Program-made: the position numbers and the translations under genes
Assembly (NCBI GenBank): GCA_013178165.1
Contig: JABLXG010000003.1
Span: 103,711-167,710 of the forward strand
DNA from: Anaerolineae bacterium
GTDB taxonomy: Bacteria; Chloroflexota; Anaerolineae; Aggregatilineales; Ch27
Direction of reading: 5' to 3'
Length of the DNA: 64,000 nucleotides
In this document: positions 25,745 through 35,716 of the stretch, piece after piece
How positions within the stretch are numbered: the stretch's first letter is position 1
How the letters are laid out: every line of letters starts with the position of its first letter
The notes under the pieces: model-generated
What the model was told of the DNA's origin: nothing
What the model saw: only the letters and a program-made list of their open reading frames with translations
Databases searched by the model: none

Positions 25745-26767
25745 GTGCGGGTCACGCTCAAGGATCTGGCGGAAGAAACCGGCTTTTCGATCACCACGGT
25801 TTCACGGGCGCTGGCGGGCTACAACGACGTTTCCGAAAAAACGCGCCAACTCATCATGGAGACGGCCCAGCAACTGGGTTACCAGCCCAACCTGCTGGCC
25901 CGCCAGCTCAAGAGTCGCCGCACCGAAACGCTGGGCATCATCCTGCCCTCCTACGGCCCCTACCTGACTGACCCCTTCTTTTACGAATTTCTGGCCGGCG
26001 TCGGCAGCGAAGCCGGTAACCTCTCTTACGATCTTCTACTGGGCACCCATGCAACCGCTGCCGATGAACTGGCCGCCTATAAACGGATGGTCGGCGGTAG
26101 CCGCGTCGATGGCATGATCGTCCTGCGCACACGGCGGCGCGATCCGCGCATCCAGTATCTGCACGAGATCGGGATGCCTGTTGTCGCCTTTGGGCGCAGC
26201 GAAACCGACTTCCCCTTCAGTTACGTCGATGTAGATGGCGAGATCGGGTTGCGTTTGCTCACCCAGCACTTCATCGATCTGGGGCATCGCTGCATCGCCT
26301 ACATCTCCACCTCCCCTGACCTGATGTTCACCGAGCATCGTTTGCTCGGTTACCGTCGCACGCTGGAAGCCAACGGAATCCCGTTTGACCCCACGCTGGT
26401 CGAGATCGGCAACCTGACCGAGGAAAGCGGTCTGGAATGCGGCCTGCGCCTGCTGGAACATACGCCGCGTCCCACTGCGATCATCGCCGCCAACGACATG
26501 ATGGCCCTGGGCGTCATGATGGCTGCCCGGCAGCGCGGGTTGCGCGTGGGGCCAGAGCTGGCCGTGGGCGGCTACGACGACACTCAGCTGGCCCGCCATA
26601 CCGATCCGCCGCTGACCAGCGTCAGCCAGCCCAGCTTTGAAGTCGGACAGCAGATTTGCCTGCTGCTGATCGAGCAGATCCGCGCCGAAGAGCCAACCAT
26701 CACCCAGCGCATCCTGGAACCAAAGCTGATTGTCCGTGCGTCCAGCGGACCTAGCCGCGTCAGTTGA
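25745..26767 (+). CDS. LacI-family transcriptional regulator (1)
   Basis: A 340-residue repressor. The N-terminal helix-turn-helix and hinge are typical: VTLKDLAEETGFSITTVSRA, then YNDVSEKTRQLIMETAQQLG and YQPNLLARQLKSRRT. The remainder is a periplasmic-binding-protein-like effector domain (LGIILPSYGPYLTDPF; VDGMIVLRTRR; YDDTQLARHTDPPLTSVSQ). A GTG start at 25745 gives the normal length and has AGGAG upstream; longer frames would read through its own operator region. It sits between its two probable operators and the sugar importer, so autoregulation with control of the whole operon is likely. The inducer is probably a sugar carried by that importer. Confidence 0.93.
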   Translation: MRVTLKDLAEETGFSITTVSRALAGYNDVSEKTRQLIMETAQQLGYQPNLLARQLKSRRTETLGIILPSYGPYLTDPFFYEFLAGVGSEAGNLSYDLLLGTHATAADELAAYKRMVGGSRVDGMIVLRTRRRDPRIQYLHEIGMPVVAFGRSETDFPFSYVDVDGEIGLRLLTQHFIDLGHRCIAYISTSPDLMFTEHRLLGYRRTLEANGIPFDPTLVEIGNLTEESGLECGLRLLEHTPRPTAIIAANDMMALGVMMAARQRGLRVGPELAVGGYDDTQLARHTDPPLTSVSQPSFEVGQQICLLLIEQIRAEEPTITQRILEPKLIVRASSGPSRVS

Positions 26768-26882
26768 ACTTGCTGTGGCTGTGTCTGCGTCACATCACAC
26801 AAGGGAGGTGGATATCGAACACAATCCGTAACCGGGTAAACTACCCGCCCATTCTGCCTGATTTAACGCCTGGAGGAGAAAC

Positions 26883-28166
26883 ATGAAAACCCGTACAGTG
26901 TTGTTTGCGCTGGTCATCGTCCTGGTTTCTGTGTCGATCGTGGTCGCTCAGGGGCCGGTTAGCTTCTTCGGCACACAGTTCTCGCCGGTCGAAGAAGGTG
27001 AGAAGTTCCGCGCCATCCTGAGTGAATTCGGTGAGGTGGACTACTTCAACCAGCTCCAGGAAGGCGAATTGCTGGACCTGGTGATCGCCGAAGCGGAAGC
27101 CGGGCAGGGCACTGTTGACCTGGTGGGCATCCTGCATGGTGGCTTCCCCAGCCTGGTCAAGGCCGACGTCCTCATGGACCTGACCGACCTGCTGGAAGAT
27201 CTGGAAGCTGACCGCGACCTGGCCGACGCCTTTGTGGAGCTAGGCCTGATGGGGAGCGAAGACTACCAGTATTACATCCCCTGGATGCAGGCCACCTATG
27301 TCATGGCCGCACACAAAGATGCCCTGGAATACCTGCCGGAAGGCGCCGACCTGAATGCCTTGACCTGGGATCAACTGGCTGAGTGGGCCAAGGCCATCAA
27401 AGACGAAACCGGCCAGGCCCGCCTGGGCTTCCCGCTGGGCGAAGGCGGCCTGTGGCATCGCTTCATGGAGGGCTACATCTACCCCTCCTACACTGGCGGC
27501 ATGGTCACGGGGTTCAAGAGCGAAGCCGCTGTTGAGATGTTCCAGTTCCTCAAGGACCTGTGGCCCTACGTCCATGAGCAGTCGATCACCTACTCCCAGA
27601 TGCAGGAGCCGCTGCTGGCCGGTGAGGTCTGGGTCGCCTTTGACCACACCGCCCGCCTGATCAACGCTTTCCGCGAGCAGCCCGACAACTTCATCGCCTT
27701 CCCGGCGCCCGCCGGTCCTGCCGGGCGTGGTTTCATGCCGGTCGTGGTTGGCCTGGGCATCCCCAAGAGCGCCCCCAATCCCGAAGGCGCAATGGCCCTG
27801 ATCGACTACCTGACCACCCCCGAGGTGCAGGCGCAGGTGCTGCGCGATCTGGCCTTCTTCCCGGTTGTTGCTGGTGTGGATGTGGAAGCCCTGCCGGTGG
27901 AAGTAGCTATCGAAGCGGCTGCGGTCAACGCCCAGGCCACCGCGCCTGACGCCCTGCCGGCCCTGCTGCCGGTTGGTCTTGGCGAGCGCGGCGGTGAGAT
28001 CAATGGCATCTACCGCGCCGTCTTCACCCGCATTGTGCTGGATGGTGAGGACATTGTCACCGTCCTGAACGAAGAGGCCGCCAATCTGCAGGCCCTGTTG
28101 AACGATACCGGCGCCGCCTGCTGGCCGCCCGACCCGGTCAGCGAAGGCATCTGCCAGGTCGAATAG
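26883..28166 (+). CDS. Sugar ABC transporter substrate-binding protein (LacI operon)
   Basis: A 427-residue secreted binding protein with signal peptide (TVLFALVIVLVSVSIVVA, cleaved before QGP; no lipobox Cys). The mature part has the family-1 pattern: FFGTQFSPVEEGEKFRAILSE, LVDLVGIL-like core phrase GTVDLVGILHGGFPSLVKAD, LTWDQLAEWAKAIKDETG and VVGLGIPKSAPNPEGAMAL. The C-terminus carries two Cys (AACWPPDP and GICQVE), which may form a disulfide. GGAGGAG precedes the ATG. It is followed by a hairpin and by permease, permease, ATPase and glycosidase genes. Ligand is unknown; an oligosaccharide cleaved by the co-encoded glycosidase is the simplest idea. Confidence 0.92.
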   Translation: MKTRTVLFALVIVLVSVSIVVAQGPVSFFGTQFSPVEEGEKFRAILSEFGEVDYFNQLQEGELLDLVIAEAEAGQGTVDLVGILHGGFPSLVKADVLMDLTDLLEDLEADRDLADAFVELGLMGSEDYQYYIPWMQATYVMAAHKDALEYLPEGADLNALTWDQLAEWAKAIKDETGQARLGFPLGEGGLWHRFMEGYIYPSYTGGMVTGFKSEAAVEMFQFLKDLWPYVHEQSITYSQMQEPLLAGEVWVAFDHTARLINAFREQPDNFIAFPAPAGPAGRGFMPVVVGLGIPKSAPNPEGAMALIDYLTTPEVQAQVLRDLAFFPVVAGVDVEALPVEVAIEAAAVNAQATAPDALPALLPVGLGERGGEINGIYRAVFTRIVLDGEDIVTVLNEEAANLQALLNDTGAACWPPDPVSEGICQVE

Positions 28167-28204
28167 GCTGCCCCCGGTCATCCGGGACAGCATCTCAACG
28201 CACC

Positions 28205-28237
28205 AGGGGAAGCCGGGCAACCCTGTCCGGCTCCCCT
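28205..28237 (+). terminator. Intercistronic hairpin between binding protein and permease
   Basis: AGGGGAAGCCGG (28205-28216) pairs with CCGGCTCCCCT (28227-28237), giving an 11-bp stem with one bulged A and a 10-base loop. No T-run follows, so it is probably an mRNA stabiliser or leaky terminator. Confidence 0.6.
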
Positions 28238-28262
28238 CTTACTTCTGGCAGGGAGGACGCCT

Positions 28263-29666
28263 GTGAACCTGCAACGACGAACAAAGATCAACTGGACGCC
28301 TTACCTGCTGCTCCTGCCATCAACAATCTTCCTGATCCTGTTCTTCGCCTGGCCAATGGTACGATCGTTGACTCTCGCCTTCCGGGCGGAGGAGTCCATC
28401 CTCACCCTGTACGCTGAGCCAACCACTGCCAGCGCTATCGTGGGCAGGATGCAGCAGAGCACACAGGTAATCCTGCTGGGCAACCGGGGCATCGCCGCCG
28501 GCCCATCCACCGCAGTTGAAACGCCTGAAGAAGCCACTGAAGGGGGAACGCAGGCGGTCAGCATTGAAATCTGGTACCACATCGAGGGCCTGGACGCCGA
28601 AGGAGCACCTTTTAGCGGCTGGGTCCCAGAAAGCTACGTGCGGGAAAACGAGCCGGAGAGCGAAGGCGCCCCCGCCACCAGCGGAATCATCAGGCGACGC
28701 GACCGTGATGTGCGCAGCGAGCCGGGGCCAATCAGCCCTGTCACCGCCCGCGTACTACAGGATACCGAAGTCACCATTCTTGAACGGGCAACATTCGAAA
28801 TCTGGTATGAGGTCAGCGGCCCGGCAGTTGACGGCAGCCCGATCACCGGCTGGGCGCCTGGTCGCTACCTGCAGGTTCTTTCGGAAAGCGGGGGGACGAT
28901 CAACGGTCTGGTTGAGACCGGCGATAGTGGCGAGTGGACGCTGCGCTACATCGAGCGCATGGTCAACGACCGCGACTTCATGCCCGCCCTGACCACTACC
29001 CTGCTGCTGATCGCGCTCATCCTGCCCATTCAGTTTTTGCTGGCCTTTACCATGGCTATGGTGCTCCAGCAGCGGCTGCGCGGTAACAGCCTGTTCCTGT
29101 ATATCTTCTCGATCCCCCTGGCGACTTCCGATCTGGCAGTCGGCATTGTGTGGTTCTCGATCTTCACCCAGGCGGGCTTCCTCAACAGCCTGCTTGTCGG
29201 CCTGGGGATCATCGACAGCCCGATCATTTTTCTCAGCCCCAATACAACCTATTACATGATTCTGGCAGTTGTGCTGGCCGAAGTCTGGCGGGCCACATCA
29301 ATCGTGATGGTTATTATTGTCTCCGGGCTGCAGGCCGTCCCGGAATCCTACCTGGAGGCGGCAGAGTTGTTCGGCGCGGGGTTGTGGCAACGTATTCGTT
29401 ATGTCATCCTGCCGCTGCTTAAACCCAGTCTACAGGTCGCCCTCATCCTGCGCACAATCCTGGCCTTCCAGGTCTTCGGTGTGGTGATCGCCATCGCGGG
29501 CCGTGGCCTGACCGTGTTGGCCAACGAGACCTACCGCTGGTACATTGAGTTCCGCAACCCCAATATCGCCGCTGCCTACGCCGGCCTGATCCTGCTGATC
29601 TCGATGGTGACGGCCATCTTCTACCTGCGTTCGGTCCGGACCCAAGAGGAGGCCCTCGGTGAATAG
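28263..29666 (+). CDS. Sugar ABC permease (MalF/UgpA-like) with two SH3-like modules inserted after the first helix
   Basis: A 467-residue permease, about 160 residues longer than usual. Helix 1 is at about 13-35 (LLLLPSTIFLILFFAWPM). Instead of the normal short loop, about 44-210 form two related modules. The first includes LYAEPTTASAIVGRM and ends IEIWYHIEGL then GWVPESYV. The second includes VRSEPGPISPVTARVLQD and ends FEIWYEVSGP then GWAPGRYL. Both follow the bacterial SH3 (SH3b) pattern and would lie outside the membrane. From about 228 the normal permease resumes (RMVNDRDFMPALTTTLLLIA), with the EAA loop SYLEAAELFGAGLWQRIRY. The GTG start follows GGGAGG. The stop overlaps the next permease. 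Confidence 0.9.
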   Translation: MNLQRRTKINWTPYLLLLPSTIFLILFFAWPMVRSLTLAFRAEESILTLYAEPTTASAIVGRMQQSTQVILLGNRGIAAGPSTAVETPEEATEGGTQAVSIEIWYHIEGLDAEGAPFSGWVPESYVRENEPESEGAPATSGIIRRRDRDVRSEPGPISPVTARVLQDTEVTILERATFEIWYEVSGPAVDGSPITGWAPGRYLQVLSESGGTINGLVETGDSGEWTLRYIERMVNDRDFMPALTTTLLLIALILPIQFLLAFTMAMVLQQRLRGNSLFLYIFSIPLATSDLAVGIVWFSIFTQAGFLNSLLVGLGIIDSPIIFLSPNTTYYMILAVVLAEVWRATSIVMVIIVSGLQAVPESYLEAAELFGAGLWQRIRYVILPLLKPSLQVALILRTILAFQVFGVVIAIAGRGLTVLANETYRWYIEFRNPNIAAAYAGLILLISMVTAIFYLRSVRTQEEALGE

Positions 29667-30531
29667 TCAAGCCCTCCCCCCGCTGTCCGCAGAAATGGCA
29701 GCCATCCAGCGCCGGGCCATCCGCCGCCGTCGTTTCAACCGGGCGTTGGTCTACACCCTGGCGATCATCCTTTCCACCTGGATTCTGTTGCCGATTCTGC
29801 TGATCGCTAATATGGCCTTCAGTACGGTTGAGGCCGTGCGTGGCTTCCCCAAGAGCCTGCTACCCAATCCAGTCTCCTTTGAGACAATGAACTTTTTCCT
29901 GAACTCGCAGGGCGTGTTGGATGCAACCGGCCGCAGTATCGTGGTCGCGCTCTTAACAGTTGCTATCTCCAGCCTGGTGGCCATCCCGGCAGGATACGCC
30001 ATCTCGCGCTACCTGTTCCGCGGGCGCACTGCCTTCCGGCTGGCGATCCTGGCGGTGCGTGCCTTTCCGATTGTGGTGCTGGCCATCCCCCTGGCAGTGA
30101 TCTTCATCCAGTTGCGGATGCGCGACTCGCTGATCAGCCTGGCCCTGATGCACACAGCGCTGACCCTGCCCACCACCGTTCTGGTGATGTCCAGCGTGTT
30201 CGCCAGCGTCCCGCGCGAGCTGGAAGAGGCGGCGCAGGTTTTCGGCAGTTCGCCCCTACGGGCGTTTGTGCGCGTTGTCTTGCCGCTGGCCGCGCCGGGC
30301 ATCGCTGCGTCAGCGATTTTCACCTTCGTGATGTCCTGGAACGAGGTTTTTGCAGCGGTTGTCCTGACGGTGCGTAACCGCACGTTGCCGGCCCAGGTGC
30401 TCACAGTGCTGGGCACGTCCCCCCTGGAGTACAAGTTCGCCGGCGGGTTTTTCATGCTGATTCCATCGCTGATCTTCATCTTCTTCATCCGCCGCTATCT
30501 GTTCAATATGTGGGGGCAGATCACCAAGTGA
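29659..30531 (+). CDS. Sugar ABC transporter permease (MalG/UgpE-like, LacI operon)
   Basis: A 290-residue MalG-type permease. Helix 1 (LVYTLAIILSTWILLPILLI) follows a basic N-terminus. The EAA loop is RELEEAAQVFGSSPLRAFVR. Further helices include VVALLTVAISSLVAIPAGYA and a C-terminal FMLIPSLIFIFFIRR. It ends YLFNMWGQITK, where the usual F-x-x-G-x-x-x-G-A-x-K ending is only partly kept. The GTG overlaps the stop of the SH3-bearing permease and follows GAGGAGG. It should pair with that permease as a heterodimer energised by the ATPase encoded next. Confidence 0.94.
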   Translation: MNSQALPPLSAEMAAIQRRAIRRRRFNRALVYTLAIILSTWILLPILLIANMAFSTVEAVRGFPKSLLPNPVSFETMNFFLNSQGVLDATGRSIVVALLTVAISSLVAIPAGYAISRYLFRGRTAFRLAILAVRAFPIVVLAIPLAVIFIQLRMRDSLISLALMHTALTLPTTVLVMSSVFASVPRELEEAAQVFGSSPLRAFVRVVLPLAAPGIAASAIFTFVMSWNEVFAAVVLTVRNRTLPAQVLTVLGTSPLEYKFAGGFFMLIPSLIFIFFIRRYLFNMWGQITK

Positions 30532-30540
30532 GGCAAGGCT

Positions 30541-31631
<1,091 letters not shown>

Positions 31632-31635
<4 letters not shown>

Positions 31636-33533
31636 ACACAAGCGAACTTCTAACGACGTACCACCGCCGCCGGTTGATCCAGTCAGCAGGCGGCAAACCT
31701 CTGGATTTTGCTGGCGGTGGTCTCACCGGCAGTGTCAACCACGACGGGCGCCTGACTGCCCTCAACGGCTACCACCCGGCGCACGGCTACGTTACGCTCA
31801 CCACCGCCCTGCCCTTCCCGGAGGGGGGACGCTACAACCCGGCAGCAGTGCGGGCCTACCGCGCCGGGTTGGCTACCCTGGAAGGCTTCGGTCTGTCGTT
31901 CGCTACGCCGATCGTCGGGCGCGAAGCCTGGCTGGTCGAAGACGCTGTGCCTCACCTGCGCCTGACCCTGGCCGACGGGTCAACCGCCGAATGCACCACC
32001 TTCATCCCTGTTGATACGCCCGTGGGATTGATTCAGATCTGGCGCTTCTCGCGGGCCGGTATGCCTGTCCGTCTGAGTGGGCGAGTCTCGCTCCAGCGCT
32101 GTGCCTACACCCAGCTCACCGAGGGCGGGCCGCTGCCCATGCCCTCCCACGAAACACGGCCCTTCTACCCCCGCTCAGGTGGCCCAGTAGGCCTGGTAAA
32201 CCCGGCGCTGGGCTGGGCAGTTGTGCTTTCCGCCACCGAAGCCAACCCGAACCCTGACGGTACACTCATGCTCGGTGGCGCGCCTCTCACTGCGCCTGGC
32301 TGTGATCCTGCTATGCCGGAGATCGCCCTCTTCATCGCCCCAGGCAGCAATCCGGACGAGGCCTGGGATACCTGGAGAAGGCTGGCCGAAGACTCCTCAC
32401 CGCCAGCTGAGTTGCTGCGCCGCACCCTTGACATGTGGCAGGCCCGCTGGATTGACTGGCCGCATGCCGCCCATCCGCTGGATGCTGTTTTGCGCCGGGC
32501 GTTGGTTTACGCCCTGGCCTGTGCCGTCCCCGTCCCCGGCAAGGCTGCTGGCGACGCCCTCTGCCTGCTGACCGATCACCAACTCCTGCCGCTTTCCTGG
32601 AACCGCGACTCGTACTATGCGGCGCTGGCCCTGCTGCGCTGGCGGCGGGAGATGGCCGAAGTGGTCCGCCGTCACTTGCTGTGGTTGTTTGAGGTCGCGG
32701 AACGCCCCGGCGGGGCCTGGGGGCGCTCTTACCTGGCCAACGGGCAACTGAAAGACCCAATCTTCCAGCTGGATCAGCAGATCTTTCCGCTACTGGAACT
32801 GGCCGATTATGTAGATGCTACCGGCGATCATGCCATGCTGGCCCGTCTGGGGGGACATGCCGACCTGATCCTGGCCATGCTACGCGCCCGCCAGGACAGC
32901 GCCAGCGGACTGTTACCCACCGCTGAGACGCCCGCCGACGATCCGGTTGCCATGCCTTACCACCTCTCCAGCCATATTCTGCTATGGTATACCTTGCGCC
33001 GGATCGGGCGTTTGCTGGCTGATGCCGGGCTTTTTGCCTGGGCAGAACAACTCCGGGCGGCTACGCGCCAGCATTTCACCGCCGATTACGGGGGGCGCGC
33101 CCTCCTCGCCTACCTGACCGATGGTCATGGTCACCACCACCTCTACCACGACGCCAACGACCTGCCGCTGGTTCTGGCGCCGATCTGGGGCTTCTGTGAA
33201 GCAGATGATCCGCTCTGGAGAGCGACCCTGGAATTCGCTTTTTCGGAGGCCAATACCGGGGGGTACTACACCGGCCCGCTGGGCGGATTGGGGTCCATCC
33301 ATACGCCTGCGCCGTGGCCGCTGGGTTTGGTCCAGGAGTTGCTCTACGCCCGCCTGATCGGCGACAACAACCGGGCCACACACGTTATCGCCCGCCTGAC
33401 GCAGATGGCCCAGTGGGATGGCGCGCTGTCCGAAGCTTGCGATGCACTCAGCGGCGCGGTTGTTTCCCGACACTGGTTCGCCTGGCCGGGAGCAGCCCTG
33501 GCCGCCCTGCTGGACGCCGCCCCATCAACATAA
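31632..33533 (+). CDS. Probable (alpha/alpha)6-barrel glycoside hydrolase
   Basis: A 633-residue cytosolic protein with no signal peptide. The first 250 residues are beta-rich (LIQSAGGKPLDFAGGGLTGS; AECTTFIPVDTPVGLIQIW), like the N-domain of clan-type six-hairpin glycosidases. The second half is helical with LLPLSWNRDSYYAALALLRW, where an Arg-Asp pair is typical of the first catalytic region of GH15, GH63 and GH125-like enzymes, and HDANDLPLVLAPIWGFCEA further on. I cannot assign the family; GH125-like or GH63-like are possible. The GTG overlaps the ATPase stop, so it belongs to the import operon and probably hydrolyses the imported glycan in the cytoplasm. Confidence 0.72.
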
Positions 33534-33541
33534 CAAATGCC

Positions 33542-33573
33542 AGACGGCCGGTCAAATACAGGGCCGGCCGTCT
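33542..33573. terminator. Bidirectional hairpin terminator between convergent operons
   Basis: A perfect 10-bp stem (AGACGGCCGG at 33542-33551, CCGGCCGTCT at 33564-33573) fills the gap between the LacI-ABC operon on the plus strand and the muramidase operon on the minus strand. CTCCTTCCC follows on the plus strand. Confidence 0.72.
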
Positions 33574-33612
33574 CCTTCCCGAATGAGCAGCGCAATGGCG
33601 CTACACTTCGCT

Positions 33613-34908
33613 TTATGGCTGCACCATCCGCAGATGGTAGCCGTTGAGCAGGGCATCGCCACCCGGCCCCCAGGTTGCCAGGTAAAATGGGGCCGCTGCC
33701 CCGGCGGGCAAGCCACCCAACAAATAACTCTCGCCACTGGCCACATCGACCAGGCGCACGCTCATCCGCGCCCGCGCCGCCGGATCGAGCGATTCCAGCG
33801 TCTCGTCCGGTAGCTTGCCGCTGGCGGCGATCAGCAGCGACCCGCCGTCCGGCGACCAGGCCGCTTGCAGCGGCCAGATTCCGCGCCGGGTGCCGCTGTC
33901 GTTAGGATGAGCCGGCAGCGGCAGCGGCGTGATTGAACCGTCGGCCAGCGTGATCCAGAAGGCCCAGATGGCTACCGGATTGGCATTGATATTGCCCGCC
34001 CAGAAGAGCAGCCGCGCCCCATCCGGCGACCAGCTCAGCGGCCCCAGGCTGGCCAGCGTCACCTCCGGGTAGACCGCGCTCAGGCTGGCCTGAATATCCG
34101 CCAGCGCCGCGACCTGAGTCAGCGCGCCGCTTTCCAGGTCCACCAGCCACACGCCATCAACCGCAGCATCCAGCGAGCTATGGGCCAGGCTAAGCGCCAG
34201 CTGCGCCCCATCCGGCGACCAGGTCAGCCCGGCGGTCGCCCCGGCGTCAAAAGGGTACTGGCTGCTGCCGGGCAGCGTGGTCAGGTCGGTGACCGCGCCC
34301 GTCGCCGCCTCAACCAGGCTGATCGTGGACGGCTGCAAAGCGCCATCTGTACCGGTTACGGTGCGCTCCACAGCGATGAACGCCCCATCGGGCGACCAGG
34401 CGGGTTGGAGTTCCAGCGTCACGCCGGGTGGGACTTCAGCGGCGGTCAGCAGACCGTCGTAACCGTCATCGGCCAGGTTAGTCCACGTCCCGGCAGCTAC
34501 GTCCATGATCCACAGGTCAACATCGTCCCCGGTCAACAACGGCTGACCCACAAAAGCCAGGCGCGATCCATCTGCCGCCCAGCCCACCGGCATGAAGGCT
34601 GTCCGCGCTTCCACGTCCAGGCCGCGCTCCACATTCTCCAGCGGGACCAGGCACAGCGCCTCAGTGGCCGACAGGCTATCCGCCGCGCACAGGAAACGGT
34701 CGATGTGGCCGTTCAGGCGGACGGCGCTCTCGTAGGCGTAGTGCCGCCCATCCGGCGCGGGGAAAGTGCGCAGCCCGACGCTGCTGGGCAGCGCCAGCGG
34801 AGCGGCCTCCGCTACCGCCCAGGCTGGCCCGCCCTGAGCAGTAACGCCCACCGCAGCCATCAACAGACCGGCAACCAGCGCGATCATCGCCATGCGTTGA
34901 GCCGTCAT
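33613..34908 (-). CDS. Secreted TolB/PD40-like beta-propeller protein
   Basis: A 431-residue protein with a signal peptide (MAMIALVAGLLMAAVGVTAQ, cleaved before or at QGG). The mature part is made of about six or seven propeller blades marked by WSPDG and related motifs: LTWSPDGAQLALSLAH, PLSWSPDGARLLFWAG, QAAWSPDGGSLLIAASG and AWSPDGAFIAVERTV. This matches WD40-like PD40/TolB propellers. The start at 34908 has GGAGGGAGG upstream and begins a signal peptide; a longer frame runs into the SIS gene. It is the last gene of the ten-gene muramidase operon. Propellers of this type often bind glycans or peptides, but the role is unknown. Confidence 0.85.
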   Translation of the reverse strand: MTAQRMAMIALVAGLLMAAVGVTAQGGPAWAVAEAAPLALPSSVGLRTFPAPDGRHYAYESAVRLNGHIDRFLCAADSLSATEALCLVPLENVERGLDVEARTAFMPVGWAADGSRLAFVGQPLLTGDDVDLWIMDVAAGTWTNLADDGYDGLLTAAEVPPGVTLELQPAWSPDGAFIAVERTVTGTDGALQPSTISLVEAATGAVTDLTTLPGSSQYPFDAGATAGLTWSPDGAQLALSLAHSSLDAAVDGVWLVDLESGALTQVAALADIQASLSAVYPEVTLASLGPLSWSPDGARLLFWAGNINANPVAIWAFWITLADGSITPLPLPAHPNDSGTRRGIWPLQAAWSPDGGSLLIAASGKLPDETLESLDPAARARMSVRLVDVASGESYLLGGLPAGAAAPFYLATWGPGGDALLNGYHLRMVQP

Positions 34909-34957
34909 GATCCTCCCTCCTCCCGGCGCTGCACCGGGGCGGGCCTGCGCCCCCCGC

Positions 34958-35713
34958 TTACAGCCGCTTTTCAAAGGCCATATAGTCGCGGAAGACCTGC
35001 TGGTTGTTTTCCGGGTTGACTTCCTTGACGTTGGGCGAAACAAAGATGCGCTCCGGAGCATGCCCCAGGCGCACCAACTCCGCCGTAATCTCGGAGAGCA
35101 GGGCCATGGTGATGGCCACCGCCGCCAGCGTGGAACTGGCCCCGACCTTCTCCGGGCGGCCTTCCACCGGCACCAGCGCATCTTCCGGTGGGCAGCAGTT
35201 ATCGATCACGATATCCGCTGCCGTATAGAGCGAATGGCCGCTAGAATGGGTCGGCTTGTTGATCTGATGGTTGGCGACCGACGTGACGCCGATGACGGTC
35301 AGGCCCTTTTCCTTGCCGGCCAGGGCCATTTCCACCGGCGCAGCGTTAAGGCCGCCATGCGAGTACACCACCAGCGAGTCGCGGGGATCAAGGTTGTGCG
35401 AGAGCAACACCTGGGCGACATAGCCCTCCGTGCGCTCCAGCCACAGCAGTTCGCGTGCGCCGCCCGGCCCGGTGACGCTGAACCACATCAGGCGTGGATC
35501 CATGATCGGGTGCAAGCCGACATACGACCCGTAACGCGGGAACATATCCATCACCGGCAGAACAGAATGGCCGGAACCAAAGAAGTGCACGGCCCGCCCG
35601 GCGGCGATGGAAGCGGCGCAGGCTTTGGCCGCCTTCTGAATAGCGCCAAGCTGCGTCCGGTGAATGGTTTCCAGCAAACTGGCAGCCTTCTGAAAATAGG
35701 TCTCAGCAGACAT
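34958..35713 (-). CDS. SIS-domain phosphosugar-binding protein (UPF0309-like)
   Basis: A 251-residue cytosolic protein with a sugar isomerase (SIS) fold: RAVHFFGSGHSVLPVMDMFP in the phosphosugar-binding loop, DSLVVYSHGGLNAAPVEMAL, and GLTVIGVTSVANHQINKPTH, then an A-D-I-V-I-D strand. It resembles the UPF0309 group of SIS proteins, which is related to but distinct from MurQ etherases and GlmS isomerase domains. The ATG follows AGGAG, three bases after the ROK kinase. In this setting it probably converts the phosphorylated amino sugar produced by that kinase. The reaction (isomerase, deaminase or etherase) cannot be assigned from sequence. Confidence 0.85.
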   Translation of the reverse strand: MSAETYFQKAASLLETIHRTQLGAIQKAAKACAASIAAGRAVHFFGSGHSVLPVMDMFPRYGSYVGLHPIMDPRLMWFSVTGPGGARELLWLERTEGYVAQVLLSHNLDPRDSLVVYSHGGLNAAPVEMALAGKEKGLTVIGVTSVANHQINKPTHSSGHSLYTAADIVIDNCCPPEDALVPVEGRPEKVGASSTLAAVAITMALLSEITAELVRLGHAPERIFVSPNVKEVNPENNQQVFRDYMAFEKRL

Positions 35714-35716
35714 GCA

